DNA of 64,000 bases, from assembly GCA_964441775.1 (NCBI GenBank), contig CAYTVL010000005.1, positions 124,001 through 188,000 of the forward strand, written 5' to 3'. The stretch is from SYOC01 sp964441775 (GTDB lineage Bacteria > Desulfobacterota > Binatia > Bin18). Both the position numbers and the translations under genes were made by a program. Under the pieces are notes generated by a model. The model searched no databases and was not told the DNA's origin. It was given only the letters and a program-made list of their open reading frames with translations. How positions within the stretch are numbered: position 1 is the first letter of the stretch; every line of letters starts with the position of its first letter. Shown one piece after another: positions 35,543 to 43,874 of the stretch.

Positions 35543-35609
35543 CGGTCTTTCTGCCTCCAGCGTCTCTATGCTACAAGAACATAAGTCCACAAGGAAACAG
35601 GAGTGCGCA

Positions 35610-35972
35610 GTGTTCCACGCTCTACCAACTGAAGTCGCCCGCGTCGGCGAGGTCCCCCCGGGAGAAACGAAAAAATTCTTCCTGCAAGTCGACGGTCGTG
35701 AAGTTGAATGTTTCGTGGTGAATTATGGAGGGCAATTATTTGCGTATGTGAATCGCTGTCGCCACGTCCCCATGACGATGGATTGGGTAGAAAATCAGTT
35801 TCTGACTGAAGACGGTCGGTACATTCTGTGCGCCACTCACGGCGCCGCGTTTGAGCCCGACACGGGAGAATGCGTGTTTGGCCCTCCCTGCGGCAAATTT
35901 TTGGACCGCGTGCCGCTGAGCATTGTGGGCGATCGAGTCATGGCCCAACGCCCGATTGAGGATGAAGATTGA
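35610..35972 (+). CDS. Rieske [2Fe-2S] ferredoxin-like protein
   Basis: 120 residues from the GTG at 35610, preceded by CAGGAG with 6-base spacing; the frame is open further upstream through the heptamer tract but that part is unlike protein. The cluster motif is C-R-H (near 52-54) and C-A-T-H about 22 residues later, with GAAFEPDTGECVFGPPCGKF after it. It resembles the small Rieske ferredoxins that supply electrons to oxygenases, or act in nitrite reductase-like systems. Partners are not adjacent. Confidence 0.85.
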   Translation: MFHALPTEVARVGEVPPGETKKFFLQVDGREVECFVVNYGGQLFAYVNRCRHVPMTMDWVENQFLTEDGRYILCATHGAAFEPDTGECVFGPPCGKFLDRVPLSIVGDRVMAQRPIEDED

Positions 35973-36095
35973 AACGAAAAAAGCCCCTCGTGTAATCGTC
36001 AACTTTGTTGACGGTCAGCTCGTCGAGAGCAGCGAGGGAGAACATTGCGGAAGAAAACTCGGAGGGGACCGGAGGCGAAAAGAAGCAACGCCTCT

Positions 36096-36347
36096 CTATT
36101 CCCATTCGTCGCCAAAGTGAGCGCGGATCAAGCGTTGTTTCAGATAATCAAGCGTCCCGAGATCTTCGATAATATCTCCACCTGTATCGTAGAAAAAAAT
36201 TTCTCCTTTTTTATTACGACCAATCGCCACGAGCCATTCCAGTTCATTGCGATCTTCAAGTAGATAATTGATGGTTTGCGAAACTCCCTTTGCCGGGATT
36301 AACGTGACCTTGGGGCGCTTAATTTTTTCTTGCGGCGTTGTAGACAT
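36096..36347 (-). CDS. small protein of unknown function
   Basis: 83 residues; ATG at 36347 with TTTGGAGAAGAAG upstream. The sequence is well balanced (LLEDRNELEWLVAIGRNKKG, EIFFYDTGGDIIEDLGTLDY) and protein-like, suggesting a small alpha/beta fold. No membrane segment or motif recognised. It is convergent with the Rieske gene and downstream of the RlmD-type gene after about 70 bases, possibly cotranscribed. Confidence 0.68.
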   Translation of the reverse strand: MSTTPQEKIKRPKVTLIPAKGVSQTINYLLEDRNELEWLVAIGRNKKGEIFFYDTGGDIIEDLGTLDYLKQRLIRAHFGDEWE

Positions 36348-36419
36348 TCTTCTTCTCCAAAGAGCGTAGCCTGCTCGCTATCGGAGTATACCTATTGAAG
36401 GCAGCATAGGGGGTAGGTC

Positions 36420-37730
36420 TCAGCAAGTCAAGACAGAAACCGCAATAGTCTCCACATGGTAGGACTGCGGGAACAAGTCAAGCGGTTGCACGCTCTGAAG
36501 TTGATAACCGTGTTGGCGTAGTCGTCGTAGATCTCGCGCTAAGGTTGTTGGGTCACACGAGACATACGCGATCGTTCGCGCCCCAAGCTGCGGCAAATCA
36601 TCTATCACTTCCACCGCCCCGATTCGCGGTGGATCAAGCACCACCACATCACCTTGCATCTTGTGACTGAGCAACCCTTGCACGCCTGCGCGGGCGGCGG
36701 CCTGAACAAATCGTACGTTGGCGACACCAGCACGTGCAGAATTCGCGCGCGCATCGGCGATCGCTCGGCTGTCTTGCTCGATGCCAATCAGTTCGCGTGC
36801 GCGGCGAGCAAGCGGCAGGCTGAAATTTCCAGCGCCACAGTATAACTCAACCACACGGTCTTCGCGTTGCACCCCGCTGAGCTGCAGCAGCGCATCGACA
36901 AGGCCCCGATTCGCCGCAGGGTTTACTTGGGTAAATCCGCCTCCTCTCACCATCAGAGTGTCTTGCCCCACTCGCAGCAAGAACGAGGGCTCTCCCCACT
37001 GCCACTGCTGCTCTTTCCCTTGGAGCAGCAGTCCCTTGACGTGTGGGTGCGTCTCAAGGAAGCGTTGACACACACGCTCATCTCCTCTTCGCAGAGAGCC
37101 GACCAACTCGGCGTAGAAAGTCACTTTTTGTGATTTAGTTTCTTGTGAAGCATCTTGCGTGCTTGGCGCGTCGATCGCCAACTCCACTTGTCGCACCGTC
37201 GTATGCAACGAGGCCAGCCATTCCCGCACGTCTCGTAAGTGTTCCTCAACGCCTTCCCACGCAATCAGGCACGAGTCGATCTCCACCAGTTGGTGAGACC
37301 GAGGAGGGGAGAAGCCGACTCGCGCCTGGTGATCCACACGCAAACGGATACGATGCCGGTAGCGCCACTCCTGCGGCGCAGGGATAATCGGCAAGAGAGG
37401 AATTTCGTCAAAGCCGCCGATTCGCTGCAATTGCTCACGTACGCTTGCTTCTTTAGCACGGAGTTGTTCACTGTAGGTGAGCTGCTGCCACGGGCAACCG
37501 CCGCACTGGCGTACGTAGGGACAGGGAGGCTCACGGCGATGCGGCGAAGCAGCCACAAGCAACACCACATGGCCCGTCGCATACCCTTTTTTTTCTTGAT
37601 CCAGTACAATTTCAACTTCATCACCCGGAGCAGTTCCCGGGACAAACACTACTTTCCCACTTACACGACCAACACCAGCCGGACCGTAGGAAAGGCGATC
37701 AATAGTGAGGGCAACAGTTTGGGAAGGCAT
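36420..37730 (-). CDS. rlmD: 23S rRNA (uracil-5-)-methyltransferase, RlmD/RumA type
   Basis: 436 residues. A TRAM domain opens the protein (about 1-60: LSYGPAGVGRVSGKVVFVPG), followed by the 4Fe-4S cysteines CPYVRQCGGCPW. The SAM-binding part shows VVELYCGAGNFSLPLARRA, DPPRIGA and ISCDP-like AYVSCDPTTLARDL with the catalytic cysteine. It makes 5-methyluridine in 23S rRNA (U1939 in E. coli); the TrmA/RlmC subtypes are alternatives because target cannot be read from sequence. Confidence 0.85.
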   Translation of the reverse strand: MPSQTVALTIDRLSYGPAGVGRVSGKVVFVPGTAPGDEVEIVLDQEKKGYATGHVVLLVAASPHRREPPCPYVRQCGGCPWQQLTYSEQLRAKEASVREQLQRIGGFDEIPLLPIIPAPQEWRYRHRIRLRVDHQARVGFSPPRSHQLVEIDSCLIAWEGVEEHLRDVREWLASLHTTVRQVELAIDAPSTQDASQETKSQKVTFYAELVGSLRRGDERVCQRFLETHPHVKGLLLQGKEQQWQWGEPSFLLRVGQDTLMVRGGGFTQVNPAANRGLVDALLQLSGVQREDRVVELYCGAGNFSLPLARRARELIGIEQDSRAIADARANSARAGVANVRFVQAAARAGVQGLLSHKMQGDVVVLDPPRIGAVEVIDDLPQLGARTIAYVSCDPTTLARDLRRLRQHGYQLQSVQPLDLFPQSYHVETIAVSVLTC

Positions 37731-37744
37731 ATACTAAGGAAAAA

Positions 37745-37832
37745 GTCGAAAGTCGTCAGGTCGCCAAGTTGTTGTGAGACCGAATGTACTGTGAGACTTG
37801 ACGACCTGCTGACTCTAGACTTTCAACTCAGC
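37745..37832. repeat. GTCGAAA/GTCGTCA heptamer-rich imperfect inverted repeat
   Basis: AAGTCGAAAGTCGTCAGGTC near 37744 and TGACGACCTGCTGACTCTAG with ACTTTCAA near 37800-37828 pair imperfectly. The units have a seven-base period. The element fills the gap between the RlmD-type gene and the acetyltransferase gene and has no coding character. Confidence 0.5.
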
Positions 37833-37864
37833 ATTCGCAACGGGTTTTCTCTCAGAAAGAGTTT

Positions 37865-38317
37865 ATGGTAGACATGCCTGCCATGCATGACGGGGCACTG
37901 AGCATACGTCGCGGCAGGCGCACGGATCTTCCCGCGCTGCTGAAGTTGTTGCATGCGGAATCTCTGGTTGCGATCGACAAAGCACAGGCGCGTCACTGGC
38001 GTCGTTTGGCAAGCGATCCGGGACTTGATTTCTATGTCGCGGAACGCAACGGCGCCATTCAAGGCGCGTTCCTCGTCTGTTATGTCCGCGCGCTTCGCAC
38101 GCATGGCTGGCAAGGCGTTCTCGATGTCGCATTCTCTCACACTTTGACCTCTTCACTGGAGCAAGAGTTGTTGAACTTTGCCAAAGCACGGGCGCGCAAG
38201 CACGGCTGCCGACAATTAGTGATGTGGCCCCGAGAGGCGCAAGAGCGGGGCTATCTTGCAGCGCTTGCTCAAGGCGGGTTCCACCCCATTGGCGACCTGT
38301 TATCTTGTGCTCTATAA
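37865..38317 (+). CDS. GNAT-family acetyltransferase
   Basis: 150 residues. The fold is visible as LSIRRGRRTDLPALLKLL, FYVAERNGAIQGAFLVCYV, LDVAFSHTLTSSLEQELLNF and a final GFHPIGDLLSCAL. The acyl-CoA pyrophosphate-loop motif is degenerate, so catalysis is less certain. Starts at 37865, 37874 or 37883 are possible; none has a strong ribosome binding site. No target can be proposed. Confidence 0.72.
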   Translation: MVDMPAMHDGALSIRRGRRTDLPALLKLLHAESLVAIDKAQARHWRRLASDPGLDFYVAERNGAIQGAFLVCYVRALRTHGWQGVLDVAFSHTLTSSLEQELLNFAKARARKHGCRQLVMWPREAQERGYLAALAQGGFHPIGDLLSCAL

Positions 38318-38345
38318 AGCTGAATAGAGACGAGAAAAGAAAGAG

Positions 38346-38675
38346 GTGCATGTGTTTCGATTTGTTTTGGGATTACTGTTAGGGATTATTCTTGGGTCGG
38401 GCGGAACAGCCTACTTCTTTTCAGTGGCGGGAGGAGGGGACTATTTATTGGCGTCAAGTCAACGTGTCCACAAACTAGAACAAGATCTTCAACGGGTGAG
38501 CCAAGAGCGAGACGTGGTGACGAAAAAACTGGAAGACACCACGACCCGCGTCCAGGAAATAGGGAACAAGTTTGAAGCGTTGGAGCGTCGCTTTCGCGCC
38601 CTTGAGGAGTCTTCCGGCAAACCCCCTCTAGAGAAACCTCAAGAACAGGGACACGACGCCCCTCCGGATGCGTGA
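38346..38675 (+). CDS. single-span membrane protein with coiled coil
   Basis: 109 residues from a GTG at 38346 or, with better spacing from GAGG, a GTG at 38352. A hydrophobic helix (about 4-28, Gly-rich) is followed by a coiled coil (about 40-90, LEQDLQRVSQERDVVTKKLE) and a Pro-rich end. Probably anchored in the inner membrane with the coil outside or inside; function unknown. It follows the acetyltransferase gene by 28 bases and is likely cotranscribed. Confidence 0.65.
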   Translation: MHVFRFVLGLLLGIILGSGGTAYFFSVAGGGDYLLASSQRVHKLEQDLQRVSQERDVVTKKLEDTTTRVQEIGNKFEALERRFRALEESSGKPPLEKPQEQGHDAPPDA

Positions 38676-38689
38676 GTAGCGTAAAAGAT

Positions 38690-38825
38690 GGGAAACGGGA
38701 GATGTAAGAGGGAAGAGGAAGAAATTTCTTTCTTGTTTGTTTTCTGTTTTACGTCTTTCGTCTTCTATCTCTCGTCTTAATGCTTCGCCTTCCGTCTTAT
38801 ATCTTCCCTCTTCCGCCTTTCCGTA
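38690..38825. repeat. purine/pyrimidine simple-repeat region with GTCTT units
   Basis: GGGAAGAGGAAGAAATT on one side and a run of GTCTTTC, GTCTTCT, CGTCTTA, CGTCTTA and CTTCCCTCTTCC units on the other form an imperfect inverted, seven-base-periodic element. It lies just before the tRNA gene and has no gene. Confidence 0.5.
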
Positions 38826-38894
38826 CAGGGCTTGACCCGCTCACCACACAGAAGCTATTAAATGCAGACTATTGGCTTCAGGAGCGTGCCGCGT

Positions 38895-38971
38895 CGGGGT
38901 GTGGCTCAGCCTGGTAGAGCACACGGTTCGGGACCGTGGGGTCGCTGGTTCGAATCCAGTCACCCCGACCA
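38895..38971 (+). tRNA. tRNA-Pro (anticodon CGG)
   Basis: A 77-base cloverleaf: acceptor CGGGGTG pairs with CACCCCG, D-arm GGCTCAGCCTGGTAGAGC, anticodon stem CACGG/CCGTG around loop TTCGGGA with anticodon CGG, and T-arm with GGTTCGAATCC. The CCA end is encoded (38969-38971). It reads the proline codon CCG. Confidence 0.93.
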
Positions 38972-39027
38972 TTTTTCTCGTGAATTCTCCTCTCTTTGAT
39001 CTGGCGGTCTCAGCCGAACATTGCTGA

Positions 39028-39642
39028 GTGATGTACATGGTAGCCCTGTTGGTCATCATTCTCGCGTACCTATGTGGATCTATTCCTACTGGTGTCCTTA
39101 TTGGCAAAAGGCTGGGGATCGATGTTCGCAAAGTCGGCAGCGGAAACATCGGCGCGACCAACGTTGCGCGCAGTGCAGGCAAGAAAGCGGGAATACTCAC
39201 CCTCTTGGGCGATGCGGCCAAAGGCTTGATTCCAGTCCTCATCGTTCGCGCTCTTGACTTGGGCGACACCCTGCTCGCCTGCGTCGCGGTTGTGGCGTTC
39301 CTGGGTCATCTGTATTCGCCATTTCTGGGCTTCTCCGGCGGGAAAGGGGTAGCAACTGGGCTCGGCGTGTTCCTTGGGTTGGCGCCGCAAGCGATTTTGC
39401 TTTCCCTCATCTTTTTTCTCCTTGTCTTCGCGGCAAGTCGGATTGTGTCGTTGGCGTCGCTAGCGGCAGCCGGCGCCACGCCGATCCTTTTGCACGTGTG
39501 TGCTTATCCGCCATCACACGTGCTTGCCGGGTTTATCATTGCCGGGTTTATTATTGTTCGTCATCGTGAAAATATTAACCGTTTGCGCAAAGGCCAAGAG
39601 GCAAAGTTCAGCATCAAAAAGTCTTCGTCCCCTGCTGCTTAA
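39028..39642 (+). CDS. plsY: glycerol-3-phosphate acyltransferase PlsY
   Basis: 204 residues from a GTG at 39028 or the adjacent ATG at 39031. PlsY uses acyl-phosphate to make lysophosphatidic acid, the first step of membrane phospholipid synthesis, in the inner membrane. The motifs are present: SIPTGVLIGKRLGIDVRKVG, SGNIGATNVARSAGKKAG, and GHLYSPFLGFSGGKGVATG. Five or so membrane helices fit the family. The psd and pssA genes near 59-60 kb belong to the same overall pathway but are far away. Confidence 0.9.
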   Translation: MMYMVALLVIILAYLCGSIPTGVLIGKRLGIDVRKVGSGNIGATNVARSAGKKAGILTLLGDAAKGLIPVLIVRALDLGDTLLACVAVVAFLGHLYSPFLGFSGGKGVATGLGVFLGLAPQAILLSLIFFLLVFAASRIVSLASLAAAGATPILLHVCAYPPSHVLAGFIIAGFIIVRHRENINRLRKGQEAKFSIKKSSSPAA

Positions 39643-39697
39643 AAATATGGCGGTGCATGGAAACTAGGCAGCCAGTGCGAGAGAGGTAGGAGAAAAG

Positions 39698-39717
39698 TTG
39701 CTGTTTTTTCAGAGCAA
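39698..39717. promoter_or_regulatory. short dyad upstream of the glnB promoter
   Basis: TTGCT (39698-39702) and AGCAA (39713-39717) are separated by 10 bases, about 40 bases upstream of the sigma-54 promoter. An activator such as NtrC would be expected to bind upstream, but the half-sites do not match the classical NtrC consensus, so the role is speculative. Confidence 0.25.
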
Positions 39718-39742
39718 TTAAAGCAATAGACCGCTGCTGCCT

Positions 39743-39758
39743 TGGCACTAGTCTTGCT
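39743..39758 (+). promoter_or_regulatory. sigma-54 (RpoN) promoter for glnB-glnA
   Basis: TTGGCACTAGTCTTGCT matches the -24/-12 consensus TGGCAC-N5-TTGC: GG at 39744-39745 and GC at 39756-39757, exactly 10 bases between. Transcription should start near 39770, giving a leader of about 150 bases before glnB. This implies control by nitrogen status through an NtrC-type activator. Confidence 0.78.
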
Positions 39759-39920
39759 CGCTTACTCTTAAGCTGCAAACGCTACCAACGTTGAGGAGCA
39801 AAATATACCTGGCGTACGATCCCCCAGGCGCGGCGGCGGCAGCAAGTGGAGAAATCCGCTTTACAGATCGAAGGTTTTGTTCTACAGAAGCCTGGGAGGT
39901 CAACCGCAATGAAGGGTGTC

Positions 39921-40259
39921 ATGAAAAAAGTTGAGGCGATCATCAAGCCGTTTAAACTCGATGAAGTCAAAGAAAATCTCAACGCTATCGGCGTACGCGG
40001 CCTCACGGTCAGTGAAGTCAAAGGGTTCGGACGCCAGAAGGGGCACACCGAATTATATCGGGGGGCCGAATACGTTGTCGATTTCTTACCGAAAGTGAAA
40101 CTGGAAATCATTGTCGGCGAAGATATGGTGGCGAAGGTCGTCGAAACGATCGAGAAGGCGGCGCGCACCGGTCGGATCGGCGATGGGAAAATTTTCGTCA
40201 CGGCCATAGACGACGTCGTGCGTATCCGCACGGGCGAACGCGGCGAGGACGCGGTCTAA
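39921..40259 (+). CDS. glnB: nitrogen regulatory protein P-II
   Basis: 112 residues from the ATG at 39921, the canonical length, which places the uridylylation tyrosine at exactly Y51 (ELYRGAEY). An earlier in-frame ATG at 39909 has a GGGAGG before it and is the alternative. The protein opens MKKVEAIIKPFKLDEVKENL and carries the B-loop TGRIGDGKIFV, binding ATP/ADP and 2-oxoglutarate. P-II signals nitrogen and carbon status to glutamine synthetase and NtrB. glnA follows after 51 bases behind the same promoter. Confidence 0.93.
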   Translation: MKKVEAIIKPFKLDEVKENLNAIGVRGLTVSEVKGFGRQKGHTELYRGAEYVVDFLPKVKLEIIVGEDMVAKVVETIEKAARTGRIGDGKIFVTAIDDVVRIRTGERGEDAV

Positions 40260-40310
40260 TTTATCAACGCAGATGAAGAGTCGCATTTCAGTGAAGGAGG
40301 ATCGTAGGGT

Positions 40311-41723
40311 ATGACCCCGAAAGACGCAGTGCGTATGGCGCGCGAACAAAATGCCGAGGCAGTAGACCTCAAATTCATGGACCTGCTCGGCACATGGCAA
40401 CATTTCACCATTCCCTTGAGTGAATACGAAGAAGATATCTTCGAGGAAGGGCTCGGCTTTGATGGATCGTCGATTCGCGGGTGGCAGGCTATCAACGCCT
40501 CAGACATGTTAGTGATACCTGATCCAGCCACGGCGGTCATAGACCCATTTTGCGCGGCGCCAACCTTGAGTTTAATATGCAACATTGTTGACCCTATCAC
40601 CAAAGAAGATTATACCCGCGATCCCCGCAACATCGCCCGGAAAGCCGAAGCCTACCTGCAGTCCACCGGCGTTGGTGATGTGGCGTATTTTGGTCCAGAG
40701 CCGGAGTTTTTTATTTTTGACGATATCCGTTTCGACCAGAACTCACATGAATCGTACTATCACGTTGATTCTGTCGAAGGTGTTTGGAACTCTGGCCGAA
40801 ACGAAGGCCCGAATCTCGGCTATAAACCTCGCTACAAAGAAGGCTACTTTCCAGTCCCACCCATTGACTCCCAGCAAGACATCCGCACTGAGATGATCCA
40901 ACTCATGGAGAAAGTGGGAATTCGCGTTGAGAAACATCATCACGAGGTGGCCACAGCCGGGCAAGCCGAAATCGACATGCGTTTCCTGCCGCTCGTGAAG
41001 ATGGCCGATGCCCTCCAGTGGTACAAATACATTGTCAAAAACGTCGCGAGGAAACATGGCAAAACGGCGACGTTTATGCCCAAGCCGATCTTTGGCGACA
41101 ACGGCTCCGGTATGCACACCCATCAATCGGTCTGGAAAGGTGAGAAGCCTTTGTTTGCGGGAGATGGATATGGCGGCATGAGCGAATTCGCGATGCATTA
41201 CATCGCCGGCATCATCACGCATGCGCCAGCTCTTTGCGCCATCGTCGCGCCGACGGCGAACTCCTACCGTCGTTTGGTGCCGGGCTTTGAGGCGCCGGTG
41301 AATTTGGCGTACTCGTCTCGGAACCGTTCGGCTGCGGTTCGCATCCCTATGTATTCCGCTAGCCCGAAGGCGAAACGTATCGAGGTGCGCTTCCCCGATC
41401 CTTCCTGCAACGGTTATCTTGCCTTCGCCGCTATGTTGATGGCGGGTCTTGATGGCGTCGAACGCAAACTCAACCCTGGCAATCCGCTTGACAAAGACAT
41501 TTATTCATTAACGCCGGAAGAACTGGAACATGTCCCCTCCGTCCCAGGCTCGCTGGAAGGCTCTCTGCAAGCACTGGAAAAAGATCACGCGTTCTTACTG
41601 AAAGGCGACGTGTTCACGGAAGACGTGATCCAAACCTGGATTGAGTACAAACGCGCCAAGGAGCTCGATCCGTTGCGCTTACGTCCGCATCCGTACGAAT
41701 TCGCCCTGTACTTCGATGCGTGA
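40311..41723 (+). CDS. glnA: glutamine synthetase, type I
   Basis: 470 residues, with GAAGGAGG upstream. The enzyme makes glutamine from glutamate, ammonia and ATP as a dodecamer. Visible signatures are FDGSSIRGWQ, FGPEPEFFIFDD, NGSGMHTHQS, and EAPVNLAYSSRNRSAAVRIP. Y398 in DKDIYSLTPEE is the position adenylylated by GlnE, so it is of the I-beta kind subject to covalent control. A perfect terminator follows. Confidence 0.95.
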   Translation: MTPKDAVRMAREQNAEAVDLKFMDLLGTWQHFTIPLSEYEEDIFEEGLGFDGSSIRGWQAINASDMLVIPDPATAVIDPFCAAPTLSLICNIVDPITKEDYTRDPRNIARKAEAYLQSTGVGDVAYFGPEPEFFIFDDIRFDQNSHESYYHVDSVEGVWNSGRNEGPNLGYKPRYKEGYFPVPPIDSQQDIRTEMIQLMEKVGIRVEKHHHEVATAGQAEIDMRFLPLVKMADALQWYKYIVKNVARKHGKTATFMPKPIFGDNGSGMHTHQSVWKGEKPLFAGDGYGGMSEFAMHYIAGIITHAPALCAIVAPTANSYRRLVPGFEAPVNLAYSSRNRSAAVRIPMYSASPKAKRIEVRFPDPSCNGYLAFAAMLMAGLDGVERKLNPGNPLDKDIYSLTPEELEHVPSVPGSLEGSLQALEKDHAFLLKGDVFTEDVIQTWIEYKRAKELDPLRLRPHPYEFALYFDA

Positions 41724-41751
41724 TCGTCTGCCACAGAACTGATCTCCGAGA

Positions 41752-41785
41752 GGGGGGAAGAGGAAACTCTTCCCCCCTTTTCTTT
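41752..41785 (+). terminator. rho-independent terminator after glnA
   Basis: GGGGGGAAGAG (41752-41762) and CTCTTCCCCCC (41767-41777) form an 11-bp perfect stem with a GAAA tetraloop, followed by TTTTCTTTT. Confidence 0.92.
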
Positions 41786-41900
41786 TCTAGAGGCTGGAGG
41801 TATACCTCCTCAGGCCCTTTACAGAGGAAAGAAGCGAGAGGAATTCCTACAGTGGGCCAAACGGTATCGGCTCACCTCGGCACGATAAGGAGAACGCAGT

Positions 41901-42833
41901 ATGTTGCTCGACGGGAAAGTTGCGATTGTTACAGGCGCAGGCCGCGGCATTGGGCGTGAAGAAGCGCTGTTATTAGCCAAACATGGAGCAAAAGTCGTCG
42001 TCAATGACCTCGGCGGTCATTTTGACGGCACTGGCCAAGACACGCGCCCAGCCCAACAAGTGGTTGACGAAATCAAATCCGCTGGCGGCGACGCTGTCGC
42101 CAATTATGAAAATGTCGCCGACTTCAAAGCCGCTAAGCGCATCGTGCAGTGCGCCATCGACACTTTCGGGAAACTCAATATCTTGGTGAACAATGCCGGT
42201 ATCCTACGCGACCGCATGATCTTCAATATGGCGGAAGACGAGTGGGACGCGGTGATCGCCGTACACATGAAAGGCACGTTTAATTGTACGCGTCACGCCT
42301 GTGAATACTGGCGCGAACAACACAAACTTGGCAACATTCTCAATGGCCGCGTCATCAACACGTCCTCCGACTCCGGTTTGCTCGGCAACGTTGGTCAGCC
42401 AAACTATGGCCCTGCGAAAGCCGCCGTCGCTACACTAGCGGTGGTCGTCGATGCGGAAATGCAGAAGTATGGCGTGACCGCCAATGCGATCGCTCCGGTC
42501 GCACGCACGCGACTCACAGTGGACGCAACCCCACAAACCGCGGCGGTCATGGCCGCCAAAGAAGGCGAATTTGACATTTTTGACCCCGCCCATGTAGCGC
42601 CCTTGGTGGTGTGGCTTAGCAGCGACGACGCCGCGAGCGTCCACGGAGAGGTGTTCCGCGTCGGCGGCGGCGTCGTGTGGCTCATGCAAGGCTGGCACAC
42701 CGCCGGGACGGTCAGCAAGCGAGGCATGTGGGAACCAGCAGACCTCGGCTCGCAATTGAAAGTTGAACTCGCCAAAGGCGGGACTAAAAAAGAATCCATG
42801 CAGGAAGTCTTCCGGGCGTTGAGGCAATCATAA
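41901..42833 (+). CDS. SDR-family dehydrogenase, (3R)-hydroxyacyl-CoA dehydrogenase-like
   Basis: 310 residues; TAAGGAG upstream. The Rossmann motif TGAGRGIG (11-18), VVNDLGGHFDGTGQD and NNAG are intact, and Y with K in QPNYGPAKAA forms the catalytic pair after the serine in NTSSDSG. The VVNDLGG segment and extra C-terminal 60 residues fit the group related to the dehydrogenase part of peroxisomal multifunctional enzyme type 2. It may act in acyl-CoA metabolism. No thioesterase or hydratase gene is next to it. Confidence 0.85.
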   Translation: MLLDGKVAIVTGAGRGIGREEALLLAKHGAKVVVNDLGGHFDGTGQDTRPAQQVVDEIKSAGGDAVANYENVADFKAAKRIVQCAIDTFGKLNILVNNAGILRDRMIFNMAEDEWDAVIAVHMKGTFNCTRHACEYWREQHKLGNILNGRVINTSSDSGLLGNVGQPNYGPAKAAVATLAVVVDAEMQKYGVTANAIAPVARTRLTVDATPQTAAVMAAKEGEFDIFDPAHVAPLVVWLSSDDAASVHGEVFRVGGGVVWLMQGWHTAGTVSKRGMWEPADLGSQLKVELAKGGTKKESMQEVFRALRQS

Positions 42834-42961
42834 CCTCCCACCCCACAGGAACATCTCCTGCGGTCTTATGGGTGGGGGGCAGGCAGACATGGATTTGGTG
42901 TGGGGGAGGCGGTAGTATAACCTCTCTCCACCCGCCCGTTTTTATTTTTTAGAAAACTATC

Positions 42962-43462
42962 GTGATTCCACAAGCGCTGTTCAACGTCCTGATTATCTGT
43001 CACGCCAACACCAGCCGCAGCATCATGGCGCACGCCTTCCTGAAAAAGCTGCTGTCGGAGCGTGATATCGACCACATTCGCGTGCGCTCCGGCGGTATCG
43101 CCATTTATGCGCGCGACAACATGATCCCCTCCCTGGATGCACGATTAGTCCTGCGAGAATACGGTATCGACCTGCGGGACAATGACCTCGCTTCCATTGA
43201 CTTAAAACGGCATCGCCATCTCATCGATCAAGCGGATCTGATTCTGGCCATGACGCAGGAGCAAAAACAGATGCTCGACGCCTATCCGGAAGCGACGGGC
43301 AAACCCGTGTTCACGCTTAAGGAATTCGCCGGAGAACAAGGAAACATCGACGACCCCGCCATGCAAGGCGAAGAGGTGTTTCGCGCCCGCATGATTGAAA
43401 TCCGCCGCTGTCTAGAAAAGTCCTTCGAGAATCTGCTAAGACTATCGCATGAACGCTTTTAA
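42962..43462 (+). CDS. low-molecular-weight protein tyrosine phosphatase family
   Basis: 166 residues from a GTG at 42962. The catalytic loop C-H-A-N-T-S-R (C13 to R19) is a C-x5-R, and the later IDDP provides the general-acid aspartate. The rest follows the family (GIDLRDNDLASIDLKR, ADLILAMTQEQKQML). Relatives dephosphorylate protein tyrosine or arginine or act as arsenate reductases; the substrate is open. The end overlaps the CoA-binding gene by 14 bases. Confidence 0.85.
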   Translation: MIPQALFNVLIICHANTSRSIMAHAFLKKLLSERDIDHIRVRSGGIAIYARDNMIPSLDARLVLREYGIDLRDNDLASIDLKRHRHLIDQADLILAMTQEQKQMLDAYPEATGKPVFTLKEFAGEQGNIDDPAMQGEEVFRARMIEIRRCLEKSFENLLRLSHERF

Positions 43463-43865
43463 GAATCCCTCGGACGCCGTCATTCACGATATTCTTGCCA
43501 ATCCCAAAACGATCGCCGTGGTCGGCTGCTCTCCAGACCCGGACCGGGACAGTCACCAAATCGCCGCGTTGCTCAAAGCCAAAGGCCACCGAGTTATTCC
43601 GGTGAATCCGACCAGTACGGAAATTCTCGGCGAACGCTGCTATACGTCCGTGCGCGACATACCAGAACCCGTAGACATGGTAGACGTTTTTCGTCGCCCG
43701 GAATTTGTGGACCAAATCGCCGGTGACGCCATTGCCGCCAAGGCGAAAATTTTGTGGCTTCAGCTTGACGTGATCAACGAAGCGGTTGCGGGTAAGGCGC
43801 AGGCCGCTGGCCTCACCGTGGTCATGGACCGCTGCCCGGCCATTGAGTATCGGCGATTGTTTTAG
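43449..43865 (+). CDS. CoA-binding domain protein (YccU-like)
   Basis: 138 residues. A Rossmann-type CoA-binding domain: AVVGCSPDPDRDSHQIAALL, GHRVIPVNPTSTEILGERCY, VDMVDVFRRPEFV and VVMDRCPAIEYRRLF. Members bind CoA and are otherwise uncharacterised. It overlaps the phosphatase gene and abuts the Nudix gene, so all three are cotranscribed. Confidence 0.87.
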   Translation: MNAFKNPSDAVIHDILANPKTIAVVGCSPDPDRDSHQIAALLKAKGHRVIPVNPTSTEILGERCYTSVRDIPEPVDMVDVFRRPEFVDQIAGDAIAAKAKILWLQLDVINEAVAGKAQAAGLTVVMDRCPAIEYRRLF

Positions 43866-43874
43866 TTGTGCGCC

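Noticed and set aside
35962..36120. 52-codon plus-strand frame overlapping the Rieske end
   Set aside because: Its start has no properly spaced ribosome binding site and its end overlaps the convergent 83-aa gene; possible but unsupported.
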